Shown here piece by piece: positions 45,082 through 53,943 of a stretch of 64,000 nucleotides of DNA (the stretch's first letter is position 1; every line of letters starts with the position of its first letter). The stretch comes from Alphaproteobacteria bacterium (GTDB taxonomy: Bacteria > Pseudomonadota > Alphaproteobacteria > Micropepsales > Micropepsaceae): the NCBI GenBank assembly GCA_947475445.1, contig CANJLC010000005.1, positions 1-64,000 on the forward strand. Reading direction: 5' to 3'. The notes under the pieces are model-generated. The model worked only from the letters and a program-made list of their open reading frames with translations. It did not search any database and was not told the DNA's origin. The position numbers and the translations under genes were made by a program.

Positions 45082-45825
45082 ATGGCGGACGAGATTACAG
45101 AAGCGGGTGGCAAGTTGCGTCTTTGCGTGACGGCCGAGCTGGGCACGGGCGCGGCGGTGAGCGTTTCGGAAGGCCAGGCCCATTATCTCCTGCATGTGAT
45201 GCGGGCGAAGCCGGGCCAGTTCGTTTCGCTGTTCAATGGCCGGGACGGCGAATGGCTGGCTGAGATCGAAAGCGCTGCCAAGCGCGGCGTGACCCTGAGA
45301 TGCCGCAAGCAGACCGCGCCGCAGGCCGGCGTGCCCGATCTGTGGCTGGTGTTCGCGCCGGTCAAGAAAACCCCTTCCGATTACCTCACCCAGAAAGCGA
45401 CAGAATTGGGCGTGTCGTGCCTGCTGCCGGTGATGACCCGCCGCACCGTCGTCAGCCGCATCAACCAGGAGCGCATGGCCGCCAATGCCGTCGAGGCGGC
45501 GGAACAATCGGGCCGCCTGTCGGTGCCGGAAATCCGCGAAGCCGTGACGCTGGAGAAAGTGTTGGCGTCATGGCCGAAAGAAAGGCGGCTTTATTTCTGT
45601 GACGAGGGCGGTGAGGCGCCGCCGCTGGCAAAAGCGGCGCAAGCCGGACCGGCCGCCATTCTCACGGGACCCGAAGGCGGTTTCGATCCGGCGGAGCGCA
45701 AGATGCTGCGCGCCTTGCCCTTCGTCACGCCGGTGACGCTGGGGCCGCGCATCCTGCGCGCCGACACGGCCGCGCTGGCGGCGCTGGCGATCTGGCAATC
45801 CGTTGCCGGCGATTTCCGGGACTGA
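45082..45825 (+). CDS. rsmE: 16S rRNA (uracil(1498)-N(3))-methyltransferase
   Basis: The 247-residue SPOUT methyltransferase has an N-terminal PUA-like part (LLHVMRAKPGQFVSLFNGRDGEW) and a trefoil-knot SAM site. Visible are KKTPSDYLTQKATELGVSCLLPVMT, RTVV, AAEQSGRLSVPEI, ILTGPEGGFDPAE and LGPRILRADTAALAAL. It starts at ATG 45082 (alternative 45064) with only 16 bases to the divergent ubiA start. The stop is two bases from the convergent SRPBCC stop. Confidence 0.94.
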   Translation: MADEITEAGGKLRLCVTAELGTGAAVSVSEGQAHYLLHVMRAKPGQFVSLFNGRDGEWLAEIESAAKRGVTLRCRKQTAPQAGVPDLWLVFAPVKKTPSDYLTQKATELGVSCLLPVMTRRTVVSRINQERMAANAVEAAEQSGRLSVPEIREAVTLEKVLASWPKERRLYFCDEGGEAPPLAKAAQAGPAAILTGPEGGFDPAERKMLRALPFVTPVTLGPRILRADTAALAALAIWQSVAGDFRD

Positions 45826-45827
45826 CG

Positions 45828-46364
45828 TTATTTGCCGTAGGCGTTTTGAGCCTCGCGCCACACATTCCAGAAGGCGGGCGGGGTTTTGCCTTCGGCGCGG
45901 TATTGCAGCACGTCCAGATGGCTGTGCCAGCCGCCGGTGACACCGGTGCGATAACTTTCGTCCGGGATCTTGCTGTGGGTGAGGGTGAGGCGCACCTTGT
46001 TGTCGCCCATATCCTCCAGCCTGAATTCCACTTCGCTGATCTTGTCGGGCGACATTTTCGAGCCGCCGAAGGTGAAAGCCAGCAAATGCGGCGGCTCCAT
46101 CTTCAACAGGGTGTTGACGGCGCTGTGGCCGGTCTTGTCCATCTCCGCCATGCTGTCGGGCGGTGGCGCGGTGTTGGGCGACAGCTCGCTGTGCTTCCAG
46201 CGCAGCTCGAAGGGCTCGCCCACCTTGCCGAACGGGCCCTTGGCGAACCACTGGCCGCGCTTTTCGCTGTCCACCAGGTAATCCCAGATCTTCTCGATCG
46301 GGCCCGGCAGGACGCGGACAAACTGGATCGTGTGGTCGTCAATCTTCCTGGCCAGATCGCCCAT
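45828..46364 (-). CDS. SRPBCC (AHSA1/START-like) protein
   Basis: The 178-residue protein begins MGDLARKIDDHTIQFVRVLPGPIEKIWDYLVDSEKRGQWFA, with FGKVGEPFELRW, VEFRLEDMGDNKVRLTLTHS and a C-terminal GGWHSHLDVL. This is the hydrophobic-pocket fold of activator-of-Hsp90 homologue proteins. It follows the arsR-type gene by 12 bases on the same strand. Such ArsR-SRPBCC pairs are common, with the SRPBCC protein probably binding a hydrophobic ligand; the ligand is unknown. Confidence 0.85.
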   Translation of the reverse strand: MGDLARKIDDHTIQFVRVLPGPIEKIWDYLVDSEKRGQWFAKGPFGKVGEPFELRWKHSELSPNTAPPPDSMAEMDKTGHSAVNTLLKMEPPHLLAFTFGGSKMSPDKISEVEFRLEDMGDNKVRLTLTHSKIPDESYRTGVTGGWHSHLDVLQYRAEGKTPPAFWNVWREAQNAYGK

Positions 46365-46376
46365 GCATCACCTTTG

Positions 46377-46685
46377 TTATGATTTGCTGCTTTTCAGCGC
46401 TTCTTCCAGCGCATCCAGTTTCGGAACCCAGAAGGCGCGGATGCGCGCGATCCAGTCCGACAATTCCTTCACCCCATCGGGGTTCAATTCATAGATTCGC
46501 CGCTGCTTGTCGGCATGGACGCTTACCAGCCTGGCATCTCGCAGGGTTTTGAGATGCTGCGACACGGCCGGCTTGCTGAGTTCAAACCGGCTGGCAATGT
46601 CGCCCGATGACAGCGCCCCGCTGGCGGCCAGCATTTCCACAATGCGCTGGCGGGTCGGGTCGGACAAGGCCTGCAATCCATTCAT
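46377..46685 (-). CDS. ArsR-family transcriptional regulator
   Basis: The 102-residue winged-helix repressor has MNGLQALSDPTRQRIVEMLAA, GDIASRFELSKPAVSQHLKTLRDARLV (recognition helix) and the wing VHADKQRRIYELNPDGV. The metal-binding ELCVCDL box of ArsR/SmtB is absent, so this is a non-metal member of the type paired with SRPBCC genes. A 38-base dyad (46693-46730) lies 8 bases upstream of its start, consistent with autoregulation. ATG 46685 is chosen by homology. Confidence 0.9.
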   Translation of the reverse strand: MNGLQALSDPTRQRIVEMLAASGALSSGDIASRFELSKPAVSQHLKTLRDARLVSVHADKQRRIYELNPDGVKELSDWIARIRAFWVPKLDALEEALKSSKS

Positions 46686-46692
46686 GAAAAAG

Positions 46693-46730
46693 TATTTGCA
46701 TGTAAACTTAATTAAGTCAACACGCAAATA
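46693..46730. promoter_or_regulatory. Large palindromic operator upstream of the arsR-type gene
   Basis: Centred between 46711 and 46712, 16 of 19 base pairs are symmetric. Outer arms TATTTGC (46693-46699) and GCAAATA (46724-46730) flank inner TGT/ACA and a perfect 12-base core ACTTAATTAAGT (46706-46717). It is sharply AT-rich against the GC-rich background. Its place next to the repressor start suggests the repressor's own site, overlapping the promoter. It also lies 74 bases before gshA. Confidence 0.7.
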
Positions 46731-46803
46731 AAAGGGGCCCCGCCTTGCGCCGTTCTTGGGCCGTGCCTAAGTACGCCGCTCGTCCCCCAGGAAAGCCGCC
46801 CGC

Positions 46804-48168
46804 ATGTCCATTCCCCAGTCCGCCGGCGGCCCGATCCAGGGCCGGGACGACCTGGTGCGGCATTTGTCGAAGGGGTCGCGCCCAGCCTCGGAATGGCGCA
46901 TCGGCACCGAGCACGAGAAATTCGTCTACGACCTCAAGACCCACAAACCCGTCGCCTATGACGGCAAGCCCGGCATCCGCCAGCTGCTGGAAGGCATGCA
47001 GCGCTTCGGCTGGCAGCCGGTGATGGAAGGGGCGAACATCATCGGCCTCAGCCAGAACGGCGCTTCGCTGTCGCTGGAGCCGGGCGGACAGTTTGAATTG
47101 TCCGGCGCGGCGGTGAAAACCATCCATGAAACCTGCGCCGAAGTGACATTGCACCAGGAACAGACGCGCGAGGTTGCGGGCGAGATGGGCGTGGGCGTGC
47201 TGGGCTTCGGCTTTGCGCCCAGCTGGACGCTGGACGAAGTGCCCGTGATGCCCAAGGGGCGTTACGGCATCATGCGCCGCTACATGCCCAAGGTGGGCGG
47301 CTATGGCCTGGACATGATGTTCCGCACCTGCACCGTGCAGGTGAATCTGGACTTTGAATCCGAAGCCGACATGGTCAAGAAATTCCGCGTCGGCCTGGCG
47401 CTGCAGCCGGTGACCACGGCGCTGTTCGCCAATTCACCGTTCCGCGAAGGCCGCCCCAGCGGGTTCCTGTCCTACCGCGCGCAAGTGTGGACCGATGTCG
47501 ACAATGCGCGCGCCGGGATGCTGCCCTGGGTGTTCGATGACGGCATGAGCTTTGAGCGTTACGTGGATTACGCGCTCGATGTGCCGATGTATTTTGTCTA
47601 TCGCGACGGCAAATATATCGACGTGGCAGGCAAGAGCTTCCGCGATTTCCTGGCCCGCAAGATTCCCGAAGTGGCTCATATCGAACCGATGATGAGCGAT
47701 TGGGCTGATCACCTCACCACCATCTTCCCGGAAGTGCGGCTCAAATCCTTCCTGGAAATGCGCGGCACCGATGGCGGCGCCTGGCGGCGCATCTGCGGCA
47801 TGCCGGCGCTGTGGGTTGGACTTCTCTATGACAGCGTGGCGCTGGATGCCGCTTACGACCTGGTCAAGGACTGGACGGCGGAAGAACGCCAGGCCATGCG
47901 CGACGGCGTGGGCAAGCAGGGCTTCAAGACGCCCTTCCGCAAGGCCACGGTGCATGAACTGGCGCACCGCATGCTGGAGATTTCGGCGGCGGGCCTGAAG
48001 CGCCGCGCCGAACTCGATGGCGGGGGGATGAGCGAGGAAGGCTTCCTCAACCCGCTGCGCGAACTGGTCAATCGCGGCTACACGCGCGCCGAGGAGATGC
48101 TGAAGAATTATCACGGCGTGTGGGGCAGGGACCTGACGCCCTTGTTCACCGAGTATAATTTTCTTTAG
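46804..48168 (+). CDS. gshA: Glutamate-cysteine ligase, plant/alphaproteobacterial type
   Basis: It makes gamma-glutamylcysteine, the first step of glutathione synthesis. The 454 residues show WRIGTEHEKFVYD, LEPGGQFELSGA, GFGFAPSWTLDEVPVMPKGRYGIMRRYMP, FRTCTVQVNLDF and EMRGTDGGAWRRICGMPALWVGLLYD. The length is typical of this type, which is regulated by an intermolecular disulfide in plants. AGGAAAG upstream supports ATG 46804. gshB is not in the window. The stop shares TTAG with a small membrane protein gene. Confidence 0.95.
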   Translation: MSIPQSAGGPIQGRDDLVRHLSKGSRPASEWRIGTEHEKFVYDLKTHKPVAYDGKPGIRQLLEGMQRFGWQPVMEGANIIGLSQNGASLSLEPGGQFELSGAAVKTIHETCAEVTLHQEQTREVAGEMGVGVLGFGFAPSWTLDEVPVMPKGRYGIMRRYMPKVGGYGLDMMFRTCTVQVNLDFESEADMVKKFRVGLALQPVTTALFANSPFREGRPSGFLSYRAQVWTDVDNARAGMLPWVFDDGMSFERYVDYALDVPMYFVYRDGKYIDVAGKSFRDFLARKIPEVAHIEPMMSDWADHLTTIFPEVRLKSFLEMRGTDGGAWRRICGMPALWVGLLYDSVALDAAYDLVKDWTAEERQAMRDGVGKQGFKTPFRKATVHELAHRMLEISAAGLKRRAELDGGGMSEEGFLNPLRELVNRGYTRAEEMLKNYHGVWGRDLTPLFTEYNFL

Positions 48169-48359
48169 CGCCTGCGCCGGCGGGCGGTGAAAACCAGCGC
48201 CAATCCCATCAGGATCAAGAAAATGCCGCGCCAGATCCAGGGCCTCTGGTCCAGCATGAAGCTTTCGCGCGGCCAGTGCACGATGCCTGCACCCTGCAGC
48301 GCGAACAGCAGCCCCATCGCCAGCAGGGCAAAGCCGGCTGCGAAAAAAGCCCGCTTCAT
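48165..48359 (-). CDS. Small two-helix membrane protein
   Basis: The 64-residue protein has two hydrophobic helices (AFFAAGFALLAMGLLFALQG and IWRGIFLILMGLALVF) with a short outer loop (HWPRESFMLDQRPW) and an Arg-rich C-terminus (TARRRRR). By the positive-inside rule the C-terminus is cytosolic. The ATG overlaps the pirin stop (ATGA), so it is translated from the pirin message. No family recognised. Confidence 0.65.
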   Translation of the reverse strand: MKRAFFAAGFALLAMGLLFALQGAGIVHWPRESFMLDQRPWIWRGIFLILMGLALVFTARRRRR

Positions 48360-49225
48360 CGCTTGTCTTCTGGCAGGGGAATGAATTCCTGGTCGTCGCC
48401 GGGAATGAGGCCGAAGACGCCGTCCTTCCATTCCTGCTTGGCGCGTTCGATGCGCTCCTTCGAGGACGAGACGAAATTCCACCAGATATGGCGCGGCCCA
48501 TCCAGCGCCGCGCCGCCGAACAGCATCACCCTTGTGGGCGTATCAGTGTAGAGCGTGACCTCTTCGCCCTTATCAAGGGCCAGCATGGTGCCGGCTTCGA
48601 ACATGCGGTCGCCGATCTGGATGGCGCCTTCGATAATGAACAGGCCCCGCTCTTCATGCTCGGTATCATAGGTGAGGGCGCCGCCAGCCTCGAATCGCGC
48701 ATCGGCATAGAAAATGGGCGAGAAGGTCTTTACGGGCGAGGTCAGGCCGAAAGCGCTGCCGGTGATCATCTTTAAGGTGACATCGCCGCGGTCCTGCAGC
48801 GGCAGGTCGGCGGATTTGAAATGCTGGAAGTGCGGCGGCGCTTCCTCGTCGCCGGCAGGAAGGCCAACCCAGGTCTGGATGCCGTGCAGGCGATGGCCAG
48901 TGGCGCGGGTTTCCACGCCCGTGCGCTCGGAATGGGCGATGCCGCGTCCGGCCGTCATCCAGTTGACGTCACCGGGCAGGATTTCCTGCACCGATCCCAG
49001 CGTGTCGCGGTGCATCTGCGCCCCGTCGAACAAATAGGTGACGGTGGCCAGGCCGATATGGGGATGCGGCCGCACGTCGATCCCCTTGCCCGGTGGAAAA
49101 TCCACCGGCCCGAAATAATCGAAGAACAGGAATGGCCCCACGCTGCGGCGGGCGGCATTGGGCAGCAGGCGGCTGATCATGAAGCCGTCGCCAAGGTCGT
49201 GGGACTTGCCGGGAATAACGATCAT
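48356..49225 (-). CDS. Pirin family protein
   Basis: The 289-residue bicupin has GPFLFFDYFGPVDFPPGKGIDVRPHPHIGLATVTYLFDG, with the conserved metal His residues of HPHIG. DVNWMTAGRGIAHSER and the C-terminal cupin GLFIIEGAIQIGDRMFEAGTM follow. Pirins are Fe-binding; some have quercetin 2,3-dioxygenase activity, others modulate transcription. It is coupled to the DUF952 gene by an ATGA overlap. Confidence 0.9.
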   Translation of the reverse strand: MIVIPGKSHDLGDGFMISRLLPNAARRSVGPFLFFDYFGPVDFPPGKGIDVRPHPHIGLATVTYLFDGAQMHRDTLGSVQEILPGDVNWMTAGRGIAHSERTGVETRATGHRLHGIQTWVGLPAGDEEAPPHFQHFKSADLPLQDRGDVTLKMITGSAFGLTSPVKTFSPIFYADARFEAGGALTYDTEHEERGLFIIEGAIQIGDRMFEAGTMLALDKGEEVTLYTDTPTRVMLFGGAALDGPRHIWWNFVSSSKERIERAKQEWKDGVFGLIPGDDQEFIPLPEDKR

Positions 49226-49557
49226 GGGGCGAAGGATAGGCGCGCTTGCGCGTCATCTGCAATCGGCTGGACCGAAATCACGGCGCTTTTGGGCAGCCAG
49301 CCATAGAGATGCGGGAAATCCTGGCTGCGCGACGGCGAATGTTCCCAGCGCAGCGCTGCGCCCAGCGCCGTCACATTCACAGCGATCAGCAGCAAGTCGG
49401 TCTGCCCTGCATAATAAAGCCGCAGCGTCTCGCACAGTTGATCCTTGGTTGAGAAGTGCAGGAAGCCGTCAGCACTGTCATGCGCTGAGCCCTTGTAAGG
49501 ATCGCCACTGCTTTCCCATTCGCCGCGCGGCACGATCTTGTAGATCGGGTCAGTCAT
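49222..49557 (-). CDS. DUF952 protein
   Basis: The 111-residue soluble protein has YKIVPRGEWE, SADGFLHFSTKDQLCETLRLYYAG, WEHSPSRSQDFPHLYGWLP and other DUF952 motifs. The fold resembles ADP-ribosyltransferase/glutathione-transferase-like small domains, but activity is unproven. The start at ATG 49557 is preferred; an ATG three codons earlier (49566) is possible. It overlaps the upstream membrane protein gene by 8 bases and pirin by ATGA. Confidence 0.82.
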   Translation of the reverse strand: MTDPIYKIVPRGEWESSGDPYKGSAHDSADGFLHFSTKDQLCETLRLYYAGQTDLLLIAVNVTALGAALRWEHSPSRSQDFPHLYGWLPKSAVISVQPIADDAQARLSFAP

Positions 49558-49804
49558 CACGGCCATTCCGCCAACGCCAGCCCCCTTCCGTTTTGAAATA
49601 GGAAATCACCATCATCGGAATCACCACCAGCGCCACGCCAGACAGCGCTACCAATATCTGCGTGGTGCGGTCGGAAATCTGCTTGGCCTCGATCACCACC
49701 AGGAAGATCAGCATGACGCCCACCAGCGTCAGGGTCCAACCCTGCCAGGTGTTGGGCGTGGAGCCAAAGCCGATGCGTTTCTGGCGGAACCAGTATTTGG
49801 CCAT
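49550..49804 (-). CDS. Two-helix membrane protein of unknown function
   Basis: The 84-residue protein has a basic, aromatic start (MAKYWFRQKRIGFGSTPNTWQGW) and two membrane helices (TLTLVGVMLIFLVVIEA and ILVALSGVALVVIPMMVISYF). A polar tail follows (KTEGGWRWRNGRDD). ATG 49804 overlaps the tldD TGA by one base (TGATG). Similar short proteins follow tldD in other alphaproteobacteria, but I know no function. Confidence 0.7.
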   Translation of the reverse strand: MAKYWFRQKRIGFGSTPNTWQGWTLTLVGVMLIFLVVIEAKQISDRTTQILVALSGVALVVIPMMVISYFKTEGGWRWRNGRDD

Positions 49805-51231
49805 CACGCCGCCTGGGCAGTACCGCCCACGGTCAATCCGTCAAGCCGTATGGTCGGCTGGCCCACGCCCACCGGCACGCTCTGGCCGTTCTTGCCGCAG
49901 GTGCCGATGCCGGTATCGAGCTTCATGTCGTTGCCAATCATGGAAACTCGCGTCAGGCATTCCGGGCCGCTGCCGATCAGGGTGGCGCCCTTGATGGCGT
50001 GGCCCAGCTTGCCGTTCTCGATCTTGTAGGCCTCGGTGCAGCTGAAAACGAATTTGCCGTTGGTGATGTCGACCTGGCCGCCGCCGAAATTCACGGCATA
50101 GATTCCGTTCTTGACGCTTTCCAGGATTTCCTTGGGGTCGCGGTCGCCGCCCAGCATGTAGGTGTTGGTCATGCGCGGCATCACCGGCGAGGAATAACTC
50201 TGCCGCCGCCCATTGCCGGTGGGCGCCATGCCCATCAGCCGGGCATTCTGGCGGTCCTGCATGTAACCTTTCAGGATTCCGTCCTCGATCAGCACGGTGC
50301 GCGAGGTGGGCGTGCCTTCGTCATCAATCGAAAGCGAACCACGCCGTCCGTCGATGGTACCGTCATCCACCACCGTGACGCCGGGGGCGGCGACGCGCTC
50401 GCCCAGAAGTCCCGCGAAGGCCGATGTCTTCTTGCGGTTGAAGTCGCCTTCCAGCCCATGGCCGATGGCTTCATGCAGAAGAATGCCGGGCCAGCCCGGT
50501 CCCAGCACCACGGTCATCTCGCCGGCGGGCGCGGGCACCGAAGAAAGATTGACCAGCGCCTGGCGCAAGGCTTCGTCCACCGCGCCGTGCCAGTAAGCCG
50601 GATCAACATAGGTTTCGTAACCGCCGCGGCCGCCGCCGCCGAAGCTGCCGGATTCCTGGCGGCCATCCTGCTCCACCACAACCGAGACATTGAGTCGGAC
50701 CAGGGGACGGATGTCGGAATAATGCTCGCCCCCGGCGCGCATGATCTCGATGCGCTGCCATTCGCCGGCCAGCGAGGCGGAAACCTGGCGCACGCGGCTG
50801 TCCTTGGCCCTGGCATAGGCGTTCAGTTCTTCCAGCAATTTCACTTTCGTCTCGAAGCCTGCCGTCTGCAGCGGGTCGAGGTCGGTATAGAGCTTCATGT
50901 TGCTGCGGGCGGGACCGGGCGCGACGGTGCCGGAGCGGCCATCGGACACGGCGCGCACGGTACGCGCGGCGCGGGCGATGGCGTCTTCCGACAATTCGGT
51001 GGCATGGGCATAGCCGGTGGCTTCTCCCGCCACCGAGCGCAGGCCAAAGCCCTGGGAGGTGTCGAAGGTGGCGGCTTTCAGCCGGCCATCGTCAAAGGCG
51101 AACGATTCGCTTTGGCTGTATTCCAGGAACAATTCCCCGTCATCGGCGCCATGCAGGGCCTGGTCGAGGGTGCGCTGGACTCTGCCCCGGTCCATGCCGG
51201 TGCGGGAAAAGAACAAGTCATTGTCAGCCAT
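49804..51231 (-). CDS. tldD: TldD zinc metallopeptidase subunit
   Basis: The 475-residue catalytic partner of PmbA/TldE. The zinc motif HEAIGH (His253, Glu254, His258) lies in PGILLHEAIGHGLEGDFNRKKTSAF. Other conserved parts are FLEYSQSESFAFDDG, GFGLRSVAGEATGYAHA, SIDDEGTPTSRTVLIEDGILKGYMQDRQNARLMG and SYSSPVMPRMTNTYM. AGGAGC before ATG 51231 sets the start; a longer in-frame reading to 51381 lacks homology. It is first in a chain of five minus-strand genes overlapping by 1-8 bases. Confidence 0.95.
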   Translation of the reverse strand: MADNDLFFSRTGMDRGRVQRTLDQALHGADDGELFLEYSQSESFAFDDGRLKAATFDTSQGFGLRSVAGEATGYAHATELSEDAIARAARTVRAVSDGRSGTVAPGPARSNMKLYTDLDPLQTAGFETKVKLLEELNAYARAKDSRVRQVSASLAGEWQRIEIMRAGGEHYSDIRPLVRLNVSVVVEQDGRQESGSFGGGGRGGYETYVDPAYWHGAVDEALRQALVNLSSVPAPAGEMTVVLGPGWPGILLHEAIGHGLEGDFNRKKTSAFAGLLGERVAAPGVTVVDDGTIDGRRGSLSIDDEGTPTSRTVLIEDGILKGYMQDRQNARLMGMAPTGNGRRQSYSSPVMPRMTNTYMLGGDRDPKEILESVKNGIYAVNFGGGQVDITNGKFVFSCTEAYKIENGKLGHAIKGATLIGSGPECLTRVSMIGNDMKLDTGIGTCGKNGQSVPVGVGQPTIRLDGLTVGGTAQAA

Positions 51232-51415
51232 AAGGTGCTCCTGAGACGCGGCAAAAAGCCCCGCGAACCCCATAGATATCGTGCCTTGGACGCCGTCCGG
51301 CAAGGCTTGAAGCAAGGCTGGGGGCCGGGTTTCCGGGGCATGTGTTCCGGGGCGCCTTGGCCATGCACAGGACCGTGCCATAAGGTCGCAATGACTTTAA
51401 GGGCTTAACCCCTCT

Positions 51416-51450
51416 AAATCCCTCGCAAGAATCTGAAACGCGCGGGATTT
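51416..51450 (+). promoter_or_regulatory. Inverted repeat in the coxB leader
   Basis: AAATCCCTCGC (51416-51426) and GCGCGGGATTT (51440-51450) match at 10 of 11 positions around a 13-base loop. The repeat lies 33 bases before coxB in the 252-base tldD/coxB spacer. It could be an RNA leader hairpin or a protein-binding site. No FNR-like box was seen nearby. Confidence 0.4.
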
Positions 51451-51483
51451 TCGCCCGGGCGTGGGCTTTTACGAGGTCGCCTC

Positions 51484-52302
51484 ATGACGTTTCGCAAAAC
51501 CGCGATCAGTGCCGCTCTGCTCACCTTGCTGGCGAGCAGTTCCGCCATGGCACTGCCGATCGACTGGCAGACCGGCTTCCAGGCGTCCGCGACGCCGGTC
51601 ATGGAACAGATCGAGAGCTTCCACCGGGAGCTCTTCTACATCATCACGGCGGTCTCGATCTTCGTGGCCGTCCTGCTGGGCTGGGTGATCATCAAGTTCC
51701 GCGCCAGCGTGAACCCCAACCCGTCCAAGGTGCACCACAACACGCTGCTGGAAGTGGCCTGGACCCTGATCCCCGTCATCATCCTGGTGGTGATCGCGAT
51801 CCCGTCCTTCAAGCTGCTGTATTTTGAATCGGAAATCCCCACGCCTGACGTCACGATCAAGGCGATCGGCAAGCAGTGGTTCTGGACCTATGAATATCCC
51901 GGCGCCGATGGCGGATTTACCTATGACAGCCTCGGCCTGAGCGACGAGGCCGCCGCCAAGGCCGGCAAGCCGCGCCTGCTGGGCGTGGACAACAACATCG
52001 TCGTGCCGGTCAACAAGGTGGTCGAGATCGTGACCACGGGCGCCGACGTGATCCACAGCTGGGCCATCCCGCAGTTCGGCGTGAAGATGGACGCCGTTCC
52101 GGGCCGCATCAACAAGACCTGGTTCAAGGCCACGCAGGTGGGCACCTTCTACGGCCAGTGCTCGGAGCTGTGCGGCGCGCGCCACGCCTACATGCCAATT
52201 GAAGTCAAAGTTGTAAGCGATGCGGAATATGCCGCCTGGCTTGCGGACTCCAAGAAGAAATTCGCCGCCCTCGACGTTCCCACCCGCGTCGCAGCGAAAT
52301 AG
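51484..52302 (+). CDS. coxB: Cytochrome c oxidase subunit II
   Basis: It carries the CuA centre that accepts electrons from cytochrome c. The 272 residues have a signal peptide (to ~23), two membrane helices (~50-72 and ~90-113) and a periplasmic cupredoxin domain with all CuA ligands: His191, Cys226, Glu228, Cys230, His234, Met237 in [16 protein letters not shown]. The aromatic patch [11 protein letters not shown] is intact. No cytochrome c is fused at the C-terminus, so it is an aa3-type subunit. It is the first gene of the cox operon. Confidence 0.97.
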   Translation: MTFRKTAISAALLTLLASSSAMALPIDWQTGFQASATPVMEQIESFHRELFYIITAVSIFVAVLLGWVIIKFRASVNPNPSKVHHNTLLEVAWTLIPVIILVVIAIPSFKLLYFESEIPTPDVTIKAIGKQWFWTYEYPGADGGFTYDSLGLSDEAAAKAGKPRLLGVDNNIVVPVNKVVEIVTTGADVIHSWAIPQFGVKMDAVPGRINKTWFKATQVGTFYGQCSELCGARHAYMPIEVKVVSDAEYAAWLADSKKKFAALDVPTRVAAK

Positions 52303-52313
52303 GACAGATTGAT

Positions 52314-53921
52314 ATGACCGACGCAGCACACGACCACGACGACCATGGCGATCACCACCTGCCCACGGGCTGGCGGCGTTACGTCTATTCGACCAACCAC
52401 AAAGACATCGGCACGATGTATTTGATCTTCGCGGTGGTCGCCGGCCTGGTTGGCGGCTTCTTCTCGATAATGATGCGCGCGGAATTGATGTATCCCGGCC
52501 TGCAGATTTTCGCCGAGCCGCATGAATTCAACGTGTTCGTGACGGGCCACGGCCTGATCATGGTGTTCTTCATGATCATGCCCGCCATGATCGGCGGCTT
52601 CGGCAACTGGCTGGTGCCGCTGATGATCGGCGCGCCGGACATGGCGTTCCCGCGCATGAACAACATTTCCTTCTGGCTGCTGCCCTTCTCGCTGCTGTTC
52701 CTGATCATGTCGGTGTTCGTCGAAGGCGACAGCGGCGGCATGGGTGTCGGCGGCGGCTGGACGGTCTATGCCCCGCTTTCCACCTATGGATCACCGGGAC
52801 CGGCGATGGACTTCGCCATCTTCTCGCTGCACATCGCGGGCGCGTCCTCGATCCTGGGCGCCATCAACTTCATCACCACCATCTTCAACATGCGCGCGCC
52901 GGGCATGACGCTGCACAAGATGCCGCTGTTCGTCTGGTCGATCCTGGTTACGGTATGGCTGCTGCTGCTGTCGCTGCCGGTCCTGGCGGGCGCCATCACC
53001 ATGCTGCTGACCGACCGCCATTTTGGCACGTCGTTCTTCAATCCGGCCGGCGGCGGCGACGTGATCCTGTACCAGCATCTGTTCTGGTTCTTCGGTCACC
53101 CGGAAGTGTACATCCTGATCCTGCCCGGCTTCGGCATGATCAGCCATGTCATTGCCACCTTCTCGCGCCGTCCCGTGTTCGGCTATCTCGGCATGGCCTA
53201 CGCCATGGTCGCGATTGGCTTCATCGGCTTCCTGGTCTGGGCGCACCACATGTACACGGTGGGCCTGTCGGTCGACACCAAGGCCTATTTCGTCTTCGCC
53301 ACAATGGTCATCGCGGTGCCCACCGGCATCAAGGTGTTCAGCTGGATCGCAACCATGTGGGGCGGTTCGATTGATTTCAAAACTCCCATGCTGTGGGCGA
53401 CGGGATTTGTCTTCCTGTTCACGGTCGGTGGCGTCACCGGCGTGGTGCTGGCCAATGCCGGCGTCGATGTCGTGCTGCAGGACACCTATTACGTGGTGGC
53501 GCACTTCCATTACGTGCTGTCGCTGGGCGCGGTGTTTGCGATCTTCTCGGGCTTCTATTTCTGGTTCCCGAAATTCACCGGCTACATGTACAGCGAATTC
53601 CTGGGCAAGCTGCATTTCTGGATTACCTTCGTGGGCGTCAATCTCGCCTTCTTCCCGATGCATTTCCTGGGTCTGCAGGGCATGCCGCGCCGCTATGCGG
53701 ACTATCCCGATGCCTTTGCCGGCTGGAACTATGTCTCGTCCATCGGCTCCTTCATTGCCGGGTTCGGCGTGCTGATCTTCCTGGTCATGCTGGTCGAAGC
53801 CTTCATGAAGAAGCGCATTGCAGGCGACAATCCCTGGGGCGTGGGTGCGACGACGCTGGAATGGACGCTGCCGTCGCCGCCGCCGTTCCACCAGTTCAAC
53901 GAATTGCCGCATATTCACTAA
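52314..53921 (+). CDS. coxA: Cytochrome c oxidase subunit I
   Basis: The 535-residue, 12-helix catalytic subunit has heme a, heme a3 and CuB. Seen are [40 protein letters not shown] and the His-Tyr crosslink region [17 protein letters not shown]. The A-family K-channel/D-channel features ([18 protein letters not shown]) are also present. It lies 11 bases after coxB. All expected heme and copper histidines appear present. Confidence 0.98.
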   Translation: MTDAAHDHDDHGDHHLPTGWRRYVYSTNHKDIGTMYLIFAVVAGLVGGFFSIMMRAELMYPGLQIFAEPHEFNVFVTGHGLIMVFFMIMPAMIGGFGNWLVPLMIGAPDMAFPRMNNISFWLLPFSLLFLIMSVFVEGDSGGMGVGGGWTVYAPLSTYGSPGPAMDFAIFSLHIAGASSILGAINFITTIFNMRAPGMTLHKMPLFVWSILVTVWLLLLSLPVLAGAITMLLTDRHFGTSFFNPAGGGDVILYQHLFWFFGHPEVYILILPGFGMISHVIATFSRRPVFGYLGMAYAMVAIGFIGFLVWAHHMYTVGLSVDTKAYFVFATMVIAVPTGIKVFSWIATMWGGSIDFKTPMLWATGFVFLFTVGGVTGVVLANAGVDVVLQDTYYVVAHFHYVLSLGAVFAIFSGFYFWFPKFTGYMYSEFLGKLHFWITFVGVNLAFFPMHFLGLQGMPRRYADYPDAFAGWNYVSSIGSFIAGFGVLIFLVMLVEAFMKKRIAGDNPWGVGATTLEWTLPSPPPFHQFNELPHIH

Positions 53922-53943
53922 GTACGGGCACCAAGGACGATAG

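Noticed and set aside
49804-51231. Idea that tldD and pmbA indicate a local modified-peptide (microcin-like) biosynthetic system
   Set aside because: No precursor peptide, cyclodehydratase or export gene is nearby; TldD/E are widespread housekeeping proteases.
52791-53918. 375-codon minus-strand open frame opposite coxA
   Set aside because: coxA is unambiguous; the antisense frame is a compositional artefact.
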